Part shown: positions 31,556 to 43,984 of the stretch, in pieces
How positions within the stretch are numbered: position 1 is the stretch's first letter
How the letters are laid out: each line of letters starts with the position of its first letter
DNA from: Manihot esculenta
Taxonomy: Eukaryota > Streptophyta > Magnoliopsida > Malpighiales > Euphorbiaceae
DNA: 64,000 bases
Direction of reading: 5' to 3'
NCBI RefSeq assembly: GCF_001659605.2
Contig: NC_035170.2
Location: forward strand, 21,033,190-21,097,189
Translations under genes and position numbers: made by a program
The notes under the pieces: generated by a model
Told to the model about the DNA's origin: nothing
Databases searched by the model: none
Seen by the model: only the letters and a program-made list of their open reading frames with translations

Positions 31556-34500
31556 ATGAGAGGAACTCGTCGATCTGCACGATTGACTGGAGTGCCACCT
31601 GAGGATGAGGGCATGAGCGCCCGTCCTCCTACATTGCCTAGGGCGATGTCTAGTAGGTCTAACAGAGAAAGAGCAGTAAGAGACCCTAGAAGGTCTCTGG
31701 ATCTGGGTAGGAGCAGATCAGTCAGAGGAACAGTTCAGGGAGGAATGTCAGAAGACATGGGGGATGATATGGATGTAGAGCAGAGGAGGGATGGCAGTTT
31801 GGGAGTTAGTATGTCAGAAGAGGGAATGGGAGAGTCCCAAGGAGGCACTCAGGCCTCGGGATTTGTTCAGCCACCCCACTACCCACACTTCTCGCAAAAT
31901 CCCGGGTATTCGATGGGAGGTACATCGGATTACCCTAGTTTCACCCCTTATCCCACACAGATGCCATACCCACCCTACTACCCACCATACTCGCAATACC
32001 CAATGTATCCACCCCCACCTTACTATCCAAATCCAGCAAACCCTACCTCAGAAAATGTTGCACCACCTCCACCACCTACAGAACCAGCAGCCCCAGCTAC
32101 CCAACCTTCTAGACCTAGCTCAGTCAGTGGGGGCAAGGTCAAGATGACCGACTACATGAAACTGGGTGCTCCTCAGTATGAAAAAGGGGATGACCCATTT
32201 GTGTATCTGGAAAGGGTTAAGGTGATCACGGATGAGATTGGGGCTGATGACAGTAGAGCCATTCAGATGGCTAGGTTCACTCTTAAGTGTAAGAAGGCAC
32301 GAGAGTGGTTCAAGAATTATGTGAATCCCAGAGTAGACAGCATGTCTTGGGAGGAGTTTGCAAACAAGTTTGCAGGATGGGCTTTCCCGGATAGTTCAAG
32401 GGAGCTGAAGATGATAGAGTTTGAGCAGTTGAGGCAGACCGAGGATATGGGTGTAGAGGAGTTCACAGACAGATTCTTGGAGCTGTTGCCATTTGCAGGG
32501 CAAAACCTTGAGACAGATCAGAAAAGGTCAAGGAGGTATATCATGAAACTCCACTCCAGATATTCCTCTTTGATCCAGTCAGCAGATAGGGAGAGCTTCC
32601 ACGCCATAGTGGATATGGCCCGGAAGATGGAGGCCAGTGCCATCGTTCAGGGAGCAGTTAAGCAGTCAGTGGCATAGCCTTCTGGTTCTAAGACCCCAGG
32701 CTCTTCTTCTTTCAGTGCAGCAGCTTCAGGTAGCAAAAAGTGGAGTAACACAACTAGGAAGCCCAAGAAGAACAAGTTCTGGAATAAGGTCAAGTCTAGT
32801 CTGGGACTAGGGAGCGGCTCAAGCTCTGGCGCGGATAATACAGTTTGTGCAAAGTGTGGTAGGCTACACAGGGGAGTTTGTCGGGCTGGGACAGCAGCCT
32901 GCTTCAGATGCGGGCAAGAGGGACACATAGCTCGGGAGTGTCCTAGGGCAGCTTTTAATGCACAGTCTCAGCAGACAGCTTCTGGTAGTGTGGCTCAGCC
33001 AGCAGCTCCAGCCATGGCTCAGGCTAGTGGCAGAGGCAGAGGGAGAGGGGCAGCCTCTTCTTTAGCGGGTTTCAGAGGTGAAGGTCCATCAGCTCCAGCA
33101 CGGATCTTCACGATGACTCAGCAGGAGGCAGATGCATCTAACACCGTGGTGGCAGGTAATTTAGTCATTGGTTGTTCAGATGTGTATGCCTTGATGGACC
33201 CTGGTGCATCTCATTCTTTTATTGCTCCGAGAGCCGTCCAGAGGTTGGGGTTGATGATCTCTGAGTTAGAGTGTCCTCTCTGGGTCAGTGGACCCAAGTG
33301 TGATCCATCAGTGGCAGATGTAGTCCTGTGTTTGTTGAGGGAAGATGCTTGTCCGCCGACCTGGTGGTTCTAGATTTGACAGATTTTGACGTCATTCTAG
33401 GGATGGACTGGTTATCTACCCATGGTGCTACCTTGGACTGCAGGGACAAGGTAGTCAGGTTCAGAGGTCAGGATGGGTCAGAGGTTGTCTTCAGGGGAGA
33501 CAGGAGGGGTACACCTAGAGGTCTGATATCAGCTCTTCAGGCTCGTAGGTTGCTTAGGAAGGGATGTCAAGGGTATTTGGCTCATGTGAGAGAGCTTAGT
33601 AGTCAGGTTAGAGAGCCCGCCTCGGTGCCAGTGGTTAGAGAGTTTCTAGACATCTTCCCAGACGAGCTGCCAGGTTTACCACCTGCTAGGGAGATAGAGT
33701 TCGAGATAGAACTGATGCCTGGAACCCGACCGATCTCTATCCCTCCCTACAGGATGGCTCCAGCCGAGTTGAAGGAATTGAAGGAACAGTTACAAGAGTT
33801 GGTAGACAAGGGCTTCATCCGACCGAGCACTTCACCTTGGGGTGCACCAGTTTTGTTCGTGAGAAAGAAGGATGGATCCCTTAGACTTTGTATCGACTAC
33901 AGGCAGTTGAACAAAGTCACTACCAAGAATAAGTACCCTTTGCCAAGGATCGACGATCTATTCGACCAGCTAGCCGGAGCAGGTTGTTTCTCCAAAATAG
34001 ATCTGAGATCGGGGTACCATCAGCTAAGGATAAGGGATGAGGATGTGCCGAAGACAGCCTTCAGGACCAGATATGGACATTTTGAGTTCCTTGTAATGCC
34101 GTTCGGGTTAACCAACGCCCCTGCAGCATTCATGGATCTCATGAACAGAGTGTTTAGCCAGTACCTGGATCACTTCGTTATTGTCTTCATAGATGATATC
34201 TTAGTGTATTCCAGGAATGCAGAGGAGCATGCCCATCATCTGCGGTTGGTCTTGCAGACCTTGAGGGAACATGGCTTGTATGCCAAGTTCTCTAAGTGTG
34301 AGTTCTGGCTGAGGAGCATTTCGTTCTTGGGGCATGTAGTGTCAGAGAATGGAATAGAGGTGGACCCCAAGAAGACAGAAACTGTGGCTAACTGGCCTAG
34401 ACCCACTTCAGTGACGGAGATCAGGAGTTTCTTGGGTTTGGCAGGTTACTACAGGAGGTTCGTTCAGGACTTCTCGAAAATAGTAGCTCCTCTGACCAGA

Positions 34501-36528
34501 CTAACCAGGAAGAATCAGAAGTTTCTGTGGACCGACCAGTGCGAAGAGAGTTTTGAAGAGCTTAAGAAGAGGTTGACTTCAGCACCAGTTTTAGCTCTGC
34601 CATCTAGTGATGAGGACTTTACAGTCTTTTGTGATGCGTCCCGTGTGGGACTAGGTTGTGTACTAATGCAGAATGAGAGGGTGATTGCTTATGCTTCTAG
34701 GCAGCTGAAGAAGCATGAGTTGAATTACCCCACACATGACCTTGAGATGGCAGCAGTAATCTTTGCACTCAAGATGTGGAGGCACTACCTCTATGGGGTA
34801 AGATGTGAGATCTTCACAGATCATAAGAGCCTGCAGTACATCCTAAGTCAAAGAGACTTGAATTTGAGACAGAGGAGATGGGTAGAGCTGCTGAGTGACT
34901 ATGATTGCAAGATTCAGTATCATCCGGGTAAGGCGAACGTCGTGGCAGACGCCCTAAGCCGGAAGTCACTAGGCAGTCTATCCCACATCACGGCAGAGAG
35001 GAGACCAGTGGTGAAGGAGTTTTACAAGCTCATGGAGGAAGGTCTACAGTTGGAGTTGTCTGGTACCGATGCTTTAGTGGCCCAGATGAGAGTGACACCT
35101 GTGTTTCTGGAGCAAGTGGCTCAAAAACAGCATGAGGACCCAGAGTTAGTGAAGATTGCCAGGACTGTTCAGTCAGGCAAGGATAGTGAGTTCAGATTTG
35201 ACAGTAAGGGTATCCTCCGCTATGGGAGTCGATTGTGTGTACCAGATGACATAGGGCTAAAAGGAGACATTATGAGAGAGGCTCATAATGCAAGATACAG
35301 CGTTCACCCCGGAGCCACCAAGATGTATCAAGACTTGAAGAAAGTTTACTGGTGGCCAGCGATGAAGAAAGAAGTGGCACAGTTTGTGTCCGCCTGCGAA
35401 GTATGTCAGAGGGTGAAGCTGGAACATCAGAAGCCGGCTGGAATGCTTAACCCGCTACCTATTCCATAGTGGAAATGGGAGAACATAGCTATGGACTTCG
35501 TAGTGGGGTTACCGGCAGCGTCCAACAGATTGGACTCCATATGGGTGATCGTGGACAGACTCACCAAATCTGCTCACTTCATCCCTGTCAGGAATGGCTA
35601 TTCTGTGGACAAGTTGGCGCAGGTGTATGTGGATGAGATCGTCAGGCTGCATGGGGTTCCTGTTTCAATAGTGTCGGATAGAGGGCCCCAGTTCACCTCC
35701 AGGTTTTGGCGGAGTCTGCAGAATGCCATGGGTACTAGATTGGATTTCAGTACTGCCTTCCATCCCCAGACGGACGGACAGTCCGAAAGGACCATCCAGA
35801 CTATCGAGGATATGCTTAGAATGTGTGTGCTGGACTTTGGCGGTTCTTGGAGGCAGCACCTACCTTTGGTGGAGTTTGCCTACAATAATAGCCATCATGC
35901 TAGCATCGGGATGGCTCCATATGAAGCTTTATATGGAAGGAAGTGCAGGTCACCTATTTGCTGGGAAGAAGTGGGAGAAAAGGCCTTGGCAGGGCCTGAG
36001 CTAATAGAGATCACCAGCAGGGTGGTACCCATAATCAGAGAGAGAATCAAGACTGCTGCAAGCAGACAGAAAAGTTATGCAGACATCCGCAGAAGACAGG
36101 TCGAGTTTCAAGAGGGGGATCTGGTATTGCTCAAAGTGTCTCCAATGAAAGGAGTGGTTCGTTTTGGGAAGAAAGGTAAACTAGCCCCACGATACATCGG
36201 ACCCTTTGAAATCTTGCAGAAGATTGGGAATGTGTCGTACAAGCTAGATTTGCCTGCTTCAATGGCAAGAATCCATCCGGTTTTCCATGTTTCAATGTTG
36301 AGGAAATTTGTGTCAGATCCGGGCAAGGTTCTTAGTGAGCCTGATGTGGAGATCCAAGAGGATCTCACCTATGTTGAGCAGCCAGTGCGGATCATAGACA
36401 CCCAGATCAGAAAGCTAAGAAACAAGGAAATCCCGATGGTGAAAGTCCTATGGAACCACCACAATATGGAAGAGTGCACATGGGAGACACGGGAGTCCAT
36501 GCTTCAGCAATACCCTTATCTTTTCTAA
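31556..36528 (+). pseudogene. Gag-Pol of A3 with two nonsense changes and a 13-bp deletion
   Basis: The start [10 protein letters not shown] follows cctttcag, as in A2. Three lesions are visible against A2: a stop at 32675-32677 in the linker after the Gag core (TAG where A2 has CAG), a 13-bp deletion near 33325 just after the protease active site that shifts the frame, and a stop at 35467-35469 in the integrase (TAG where A2 has GAG). Between them the protein is well kept: zinc knuckles near 32850-32940, DPGASHSF protease, RT with FIDD, RNase H, integrase HHCC and DDE core, and chromodomain tail. The copy cannot make a full polyprotein and probably lost function recently. Confidence 0.93.
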
Positions 36529-36587
36529 GGTTAGTTCTCGTATGTTTCATGTGTGTTATGTTGTATGCCATGCTATGTGCTAGTTGA

Positions 36588-36624
36588 GGAACATTCGGGG
36601 ACGAATGTTCTTAAGGGGGGAGAA
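36588..36624 (+). other. Pre-PPT hairpin and polypurine tract of A3
   Basis: The perfect stem gaacattcg / cgaatgttc is followed by ttaa, six G and agaa directly before the 3' LTR. Confidence 0.87.
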
Positions 36625-38817
36625 TGTAATACCCGGCTAGACTCCGGTATCGGAATTCCTACCGTCCGGTGGAATCTCGGATGTCGGAGACCTCTAGAAG
36701 GGTAGAACCATGTTTTCACAAATATTTTCATGTTTTAATGATTTTTAAGTAAGAATGAATTTGAGTTTTTAAATGAAAAAGACCATGGAACCTTTACCAG
36801 GTTCGGCCGCCGAAAGTCATGTTCGGCCGCCGAACGTGGATAGGTTTTGGGAGCACTTTTGGCCTCCGAAAGTTTTGTTTGAAAGAAACCAGGTTCGGCC
36901 GCCGAACATGCATGAGATGTGGGGGCACGTTCGGCCCCCGAACGTGAACTGGCCAGCCCCTATATAAGAGCTCCATGGCCGAAAAGGGCGAGTTTTCTCC
37001 CCATTTTCGACCACGGTGAGTTCTTGCTCCTCCATGTTTCGTTTTTGATGATTTTCCTTCGATCCTTCATGTTTTAACAAGGTTTATGTCATTTTGAAGA
37101 GATTTGAGCAAGTTTTGAGCTTGGAGACCAAGGAAGTTAAATCTCTCCCAACTCCGAGTTTAGGTCGTCCCTCCCTCGATCTTCAAGAGGTAAAGGCCGA
37201 TCTTGAATCCTTTTCATGTTTTAAACAGGTTTTAGTAAGATCTATGGGGTAGAATGCATGTTTAGCTCATAGTTAGGTTTTTGAGTTAATGTTATGTTTT
37301 GAGCAATGTATGTTGGATTTGTGTTGTTGTTGTGTGTTGTAGTTGGGGTTTTAGGTAGTTTGAAACCCCTAGGAGCCAATGTATGTATATTTGCATGATT
37401 TGATGAGTTATATGCATGTTGGAATGGAAGGGAGAAGTTTTTGTGCAAAGGAAGCCAAGTTTCTGCCCTTTGGCAGAAACCAGGTTCGGCAGCCGAAGGA
37501 ACTTTCGGCCGCCGAACATAGCTTGGGAGGCAGGCCTTTCGGCTGCCGAAGTTGCCCCCGAAAAGAGACTTTCGTCTCTGTCTGGGACTTTCGGCTGCCG
37601 AAGGTGCCGCCGAACCTGCCCTGTCCAGCCTTCCTTTGCATGTTTTTGCATGATTGTTTTGAGGTGTTTTAGGGGGTTTTTGGGGGATGTTTTTAGAGTT
37701 ATGTTCTAGTTGTTTGGTCCCTCATTTGAGTCCACCTGTGTAGGTTCGGACCCGAGGAACCGAGGACCCCAGCAGTGAGTTCAGCTGCTTCTGAGTCAGT
37801 AGAGCTTCGGCCAAGAGGTGAGTAGAATAAACCTTTACGATTTAAAGCAAATAAATTATAAAGTTTTAGCATGTTCATGCATCATGAATGCCATGTGATG
37901 AATTAGGTTGCTTGCATTAGAATTCACGAATATGTTGCATTGCATTTATGATGTTGATGTGGATTGGTTATTGGATGACCCTTTAGTCCTCATATGATAT
38001 GATGATGTTATGGCATGATACGGTATGAAAGTTCAGGTTGTACCCATTCTACGTCCCTGGCACTATGTAAGAGAAAGTCCAGGTTGTACCCATTCTACGT
38101 CCCTGGCACATTGGTATGTATGATATGTTATGTTAAGAGAAAGACCGGTTGTACCCATTCTACGTCCCGGCACTTTGGAATGTAGAGGACTATTGGTGAC
38201 AATACCATCCGAGATGTGATTAGTTGTGATGTGTTGCATTACATGATGGCATGAGATTTAAATGTTGTTTTCTTCTACTCTGCTCACTGGGCTCTAGTAG
38301 CTCACCCCTTTTCCCTAATCCCCCAGGATTGCAGGTACGGGCTAGACAGAGAAGTCAAGAAGAGTAAAGTCTTGTAATTGTAATAGTTAGAAAGTGGACA
38401 TGATAAATTGTAAGATGATGTATAACTGAATAAGTTATGTTATGTATAATGATATTGAGGGATTAGAAGTTGTGCTTGACCCTATAGATGTTGTAATCCC
38501 TTTTGTTACATGATTTTAATGTTTTATGATAAAGATGCTAGCCAACTCAACACATGTATATCGCCCATTGGGGCATTGATGAAATCCCACAGAGGGATTA
38601 ATGTTTATGAGGATGATTATGTTCAGTGCATGCACAGGTTGAGTTTGGCGTATGATAGAATGTATGAAAGAAAAGTTTTAATTTTTATGTATATTTTTTA
38701 TCATGTATGGGATTAAACAGGTTTACAGGTTACATGTCAGGCTTGCTACGGGTCCCGGCGGCCTTAAGCCGATCTGGATCCTAGCGCCGGTAGCGGTCCG
38801 ATTTTCGGATCGTTACA
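36625..38817 (+). repeat. 3' LTR of A3
   Basis: The 2193-bp LTR runs from tgtaatacccgg to ggatcgttaca. It lacks the 20-bp and 139-bp duplications of the 5' copy. Minisatellite units are at about 38028-38170. Confidence 0.94.
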
Positions 38818-38822
38818 ACGCA

Positions 38823-39774
38823 TTGCATTATTTACTGTTGATGTGGATGGACCAAGGCGACCCCAATAGCCCTAGCTATGTATGTTAATGAAGTCCTGAG
38901 GAGCTCCTTGAGGGCCCGGCATAATGAAGTCCTGAGGAGCCCGAAGGGCCGGGCATAATGAAGTCTTGAGGAGCCCGAAGGGCCGGGCACCATGTTATGT
39001 TACAGATAGAGGGAGTTTTGGTGGTCATGCCCATCCGTTATGTGAAATGTTTGTGCTGTGACGCATTTCATGAAAGCATATAATTAATGAACTGTTTTCT
39101 TTGTTTCTACTCATTGGGCTTTTTTAGCTCACCCCTTTCCCCTAACCCCAGTGTCGCAGGTATGAGGTCGACCAGGAAGTCTCAAGAGTTAAGGTTTTGC
39201 TTATGTAATAGCTTAGATTAGTGTTAGTGTGGACATGTAATGTAAATTGATATAATGAATTGTAATGTAAGTAAAGATTTGTTTATGTATTAGTACTGTG
39301 CTTGGCCCTAAGACTTGGTTAGTCCCTTTTTAGTTCATGATGTATGTAAAGTTTTAATGTTGAGTTGTGTTGAACTAAACTTGTGGCATGTGTTGTTGAC
39401 CACGCTATGGTAATTGATGAGGACCCTAGTGGGGGTCTTATGTTTGTGGTTTGATGCATGCACAGGTTAGGTTCTAGTTCTTTGGATGTGATCCCAGCTT
39501 GATGTATGTTATGTTGACCCAGCTAGAGTTTTGATGAGGGCTCTAGTAGGGGGTTTCTTTATGTTTCCAGTTATGTCGCATACAGGTCAAGCTCGGTCTA
39601 TACATCTTATGTTACAGTTTTTATGTTAAAGTTTGATCATGTATGGGATTTGGCCAGGTGATAGGATGTATGTTTGGCTTGCTATGGGTCCCGGCGGCCT
39701 TAAGCCGATCTGGATCCTAGCGCCGGTGGCGGTTCGGGCCGTTACATAGGGGTACCGGTTCCCGGGTCGTTACA
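38823..39774 (+). repeat. 3' LTR of D, second part
   Basis: Resumes after the acgca duplication with ttgcattatttactg and runs to cccgggtcgttaca. It matches 23860-24814 closely. The minisatellite at about 38888-38990 (gaggagcccgaagggccggg core) is kept, as is the intact terminal ca that the 5' LTR has lost. Confidence 0.9.
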
Positions 39775-39975
39775 ATTTAACACCACTATGTTTGATATGT
39801 TGGCTTCCTGTTATGTCATGGTGAAGATCTGTGTTGGTACTGAAGGACCTTCTCCTTGGAAATCTGCTGAAGAAGAGGTTGTCCCTCTTCTTCTACCTCG
39901 CCCTCTGCTCTGAAGTGTAGCTAAAGCTGTTGGCTGAGCCGCACTACCAGAAGCCGTCTGCTGGGACTGTGATGG
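39775..39975 (-). pseudogene. Gag C-terminal fragment of H
   Basis: Minus-strand reading gives [15 protein letters not shown], an RGRGR stretch, and GEGPSVPTQIFTM, matching the end of A2 Gag before the protease. It contains a stop. It joins the fragment at 22158-22246 once D is removed. Upstream gag and the 5' LTR of H are not recognised beyond 39976. Confidence 0.85.
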
Positions 39976-42004
39976 GTGTCGAAGTCACAAAAAATAATCT
40001 ATCCAAAATCAACAAATATGAATTATGTATAGAGTAAATAGGGTTGAATCCACAGAGATTTGACACTAAGAACTTCCAATTATGAACTAGGAAAATAAAA
40101 AAAAATAAAAGTAAAAGGGTGGTTTGATGAAGAATGAAATCAAGATAAAGATCAAGACAATTAAATAGAGCAATAATCAAAAGAAAATTAAATCAATGCA
40201 AATAAATTCTAGTTGAAAATTAGGATTCATTTCAGTTTTGGAAATTGATCATAGAAATAAAAATACCTTTATTCATTCCAATGAATTAGTTCTAGTTATG
40301 GAAGACACTCCACATAACTAATCTCTTCTTAAGTTTAAATTGATTAGAAAATGTTTGCTAAGTCAACAAATCACCCAAAGAACATCTATGAGATTTTAAT
40401 TTATCAACTGTCTTAAGAATTAGAGAAACTCAATTCTAAGCAACAAACCAAACTGTGTGGTGAGTTCAAGCTAGATCATACAATTTCTTAGTAGGTTACA
40501 CTAATTGTTACTTATTAAATAACTCAAGCAATTACGGACTTCAAGCATCCAAACTAACAATATATCACTTTAAAAATATGAACAATGGGCTCTATTGATC
40601 AAATAACAAAGTAACAATAATATTTAGAATTGAAATTGCATAAATATTGGAAGAATAAAATATGAACAATTATGTTTAGATCTTACAATTCATGGATAAA
40701 CTAAAATTTCAACCTAACTCCAACTAGAAATAAAGAGTTTAACCACTCATGACTTGAAAGAAAATACAAAAGAGAAGAAGAGAAAATTGGTTGGAAGAGA
40801 TTGTGATCAAAATGATAATATGTGGCTGTCCACAAAGACCATATTAAATAAATGTTAAACCCTAGTAGAATCCTTCCAAAATTAGGAAACCTTAGTTGCT
40901 TTGACTGGAAAATCCTTCTTTTAATTTGTTTCCATTCTAGAGAAGACTCCTCGATTTGAGGAGGATATTTAACAGCGCTGAAGGGGGGAATATCGCATGA
41001 GATCATGTGGCTTTGAATGAGGTGATCTAGTCTTTTATTTTAAATTTGAATTATTTTCCTACTCACTTTCAGGTCTGCCTCTGCTGCTATTCGGCGGTTT
41101 ATCCAGAGATTTAGGCAAATATTCGGTCAAATCTATTCAGCCAGTGTACATAATCAACTTATTTTCTCATGATTTTTGTTCATTTTTTCTATCCTTTGCT
41201 TTTCTGGAAAAATATGACAAAAGGTGCATAATCAATAGAAACTCACTTAGATAGGTAATAGAAAAGAGGAAGAATATATGCTAAATTTATGCTCTATCAA
41301 ATACACCCACACTTATACCATGCTTGCTCTCAAACATTCAAACAATTTAGATCATCAACTCCACTCTTTCATCTAGACTTTTGGATTGAAGCACAACAGT
41401 ATACCAGCATATATATAAGTAATAATACTAGAAGTCACATTGCAAACAATAATCCCAACAAAATCTTTGACATAAATAGGAGAGCTCAAGCTATTCACTA
41501 GTCAAGTAGCATTCATGGAGCAGTCACTAGGTAGCCAATTCCATTATTGTTTGAAATTGGTTCTTATGTCTAAAAATAAAGTATCTGAGACTTTTTTTTA
41601 TTTATTATTTATGAGCATTTATTCATGTCTTGCTTGGAATGGCACCACTCTTTTGACGCGAAGGTACATATTTGTGATACCCACCTCCGGTTACTCAATT
41701 GGTCACAATTTCAAGTGGCTACTAGCACTGCTCATGGTCACTTAACCAGCGAAGTAGATTTATTTTGTACTCTTTTTTTTTGGTACCTTGAAAACCTTAT
41801 TTCTTTGACAAAAGTTTCATAAAAATTTAAAAATTCATGACTTTAGCAAATCCTAGTTATACTCCACTAATGCCTTAATCATGCAAGCACACTCATCTTA
41901 TTCAAGCTCAACTATGATATGGATCCAATAGGAAAAATTTCTAATAATGGGTGGAGCAACCTTATATCATTCAAATGTGTCTAAAAGGAGTTTAAAATCA
42001 TATT
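39976..42004 (-). repeat. AT-rich repeat, candidate minus-strand LTR fragment plus internal non-coding remnant
   Basis: A TG...CA block can be drawn from tgtcgaagtcac (39976) to gctctatca (about 41301). On the minus strand the preceding segment (41302-41340) reads gagcaagcatgg-ataagtgtgggtg, resembling the polypurine end of plant LTR elements. That would make 39976-41301 an LTR read on the minus strand and 41302-42004 internal non-coding sequence. No coding region or target duplication supports it. ORFs here are short and AT-driven. Confidence 0.35.
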
Positions 42005-43984
42005 CATATGATTCAAATAAACGACACACTCTTCAACACATGTGGATGTGCAACACAATTTCAAATCGTGTAATGCATGTATGGTCAAACTGCACTTAGG
42101 CCAATTTTGTTATTTTGATATTTTAGTATTTTGTGCAATTTATTTTAAATTAATTTAGCCTAAATTAGAAGTCAAATTCGTGCAGTCCATTTAAGAATGA
42201 GAGTTCTCCAAGACAATTTAGGAAAATAATCTTTAATATAATCTAGGTTTAATTATTTGACTAAATACCCTTCCTATATTGTAATTACACCTTCCTCACT
42301 AGAATTAGATTTTGGAGGTTGTAAAAAACCTTCAAGGTGACAGCCACCAAAGCCAATGAAAATAAAGATGATGTTTTGAATAATATTTTGGTTCTTCTTC
42401 ATTATTTAGTAATTTATCAAGGTTCAACCTTGAGGCATTCTAATATGGATCTCTTTCATGCTTAGTTAACTTATCAAGAATTTCTTGTGGTGTTCTCGAA
42501 ACTGGAATCGCTTGATTATTTATGTTTCTAATCACATTGGTTGGTTAAGGGTGTAGTAGAGCAACCTTCACTCCATAATCTTTGTTTCTAATCATATTGG
42601 TTGGTTAGGAGGTGTGGTAGAGCAGCCTTCTAGAAGATATATTGTCTCATTCTCTGTCAAGTGTGTGTTTGGAGTTTTTTATCACATATTGGTCCTGAAT
42701 TCCATATCAATTGGTATCAGAGCATGGTGATAAATAAATTTCTATTTATCTATATTTATTTGTTTCATAAGTTTTTTTATTTTTTTAGTCTATTTTATTA
42801 GTTTTTTATTTCAGTTTTTCTTGTAGTTTCTCTTGAAAAAAAAAAGAAAAAAATTTATTTTAGTTATGTGAGATTTTTTTTAAAAAAAGTGAGATAAAAA
42901 AAAAAGAAAAGTGAAGAAAAAAAATCATTTTAATTATTTGATTTTAAAACAAAAAAGAGAAGATATGTCAAAGTTTAGTACTTTATTCGCAAAATGTCAT
43001 ACTGAATTCAAAGAGTATCCCATGTATGTCGATTTTTTTTCTTATCATTATGATTGAAGATTCGATGACGAATCTTTTTGAAGAAGCAGAGAATGATACG
43101 AGCAAGGAAATAACACGATGGTTCAAAGATTTAAAATGAAAAACTCTAAATCATGATAAATCAAGCTACCATCACTTAATTCAAGATTTATGAGATGAGA
43201 ACTATATTTGAAAAGCATGGGAGAATAAGGAAATAAGCAACACACTCTTCAACATATGTAGATGCGCAACACAATTTCTGATTGCGTAATACATGTATGG
43301 CCAAATTGCATTTAGCCCAATTTTGTTATTTTGATATTTTAGTATTTTGTGAAATTTTTTTAAAATTAATTTAGCCTCCATTCGAAGCCAAATTCGTGAA
43401 GATTTAGGAAGGAGATTTCTCCAAGACAATTTAGGAAAATGATCTTTAATATAACCTAGGTTTGACTATTTGACTAGATACCCTTCCTATATTATAATTA
43501 CACCTTTCTACAATAGAATTAGGATTTGGAGGCTATAAACACACCCTTAAGGTGGCAGCCATAATTAGCAAATGAATAAAAAGATGTTATTATGAATAAT
43601 ATTTGGTTCTTCTCCGTTATTTAGCAATTTATCAAGGTTTAACCTTGTGGCATTCTAATATGACTCTCCTCCATGCTTAGTTAACTTATCAAGAATTTCT
43701 TATGAAATTATCGAAGCTGGAATCACTTGATTATCTATGTTTCTAATCACATTGGTCAGTTAAGAGTGGAGTAGAGCAATCCGCACTTGATTATCTATGT
43801 TTCTAATTACATTAGTTGGTTAGAGGTGTAGTAGAGCACCCTTCGTTCTATTATCTATGTTTCTAATTACATTCGTTGGTTAGGGGTGTAGTAGAGCAAC
43901 CTTTTAAAATATATATTTGCTTTGTTCTTTATCAAGTTGTGTGACGGGATTTTTGATCACATGTTGATCCTAAGTTTCGTATCA
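42005..43984 (+). mobile_element. Short deletion-derivative LTR element C
   Basis: A truncated 5' LTR (42005-42709) ends ttccatatca and is followed by a PBS at about 42711-42723 (ttggtatcagagc). The internal region has no gene, and an 18-nt hairpin (43058-43075) is followed by a purine tract gaagaagcagagaa. The 3' LTR (43094-43984) starts tgatacgagcaagg and ends gtttcgtatca. Only about 384 bp separate the LTRs, so it depended on proteins from elsewhere. The LTRs carry a 60-bp tandem unit (tatgtttctaatcacattgg), twice in the 5' copy and three times in the 3' copy (about 43727-43905). Confidence 0.75.

Larger units (their letters stand above)
28935..38817 (+). mobile_element. Full-length chromovirus A3, coding-defective, inserted in the D 3' LTR
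   Basis: The target duplication acgca is at 28930-28934 and 38818-38822. The order is 5' LTR 28935-31286, PBS 31290-31301, gag-pol 31556-36528 with three lesions, hairpin and PPT 36588-36624 and 3' LTR 36625-38817. Its pol is very close to A1 and A2. LTRs are nearly identical apart from two indels, so insertion is recent. Confidence 0.95.
22247..39774 (+). mobile_element. Non-autonomous Gypsy element D, split by A3 in its 3' LTR
   Basis: The element consists of 5' LTR 22247-24814, PBS 24818-24829, shortened gag 25150-25767, wrecked pol to about 27230, PPT 27322-27336 and 3' LTR 27337-28934 plus 38823-39774. Flanks are atttg (22242-22246) and attta (39775-39779), a target duplication with one change. 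Beyond both ends the sequence continues as gag/protease of H. The internal region is only about 2.5 kb against 5.4 kb in A2. Confidence 0.9.

Noticed and set aside
40701..41006. Minus-strand 101-residue open frame with hydrophobic stretches
   Set aside because: Located in AT-rich repeat-like DNA; no recognisable domain and no supporting neighbours.
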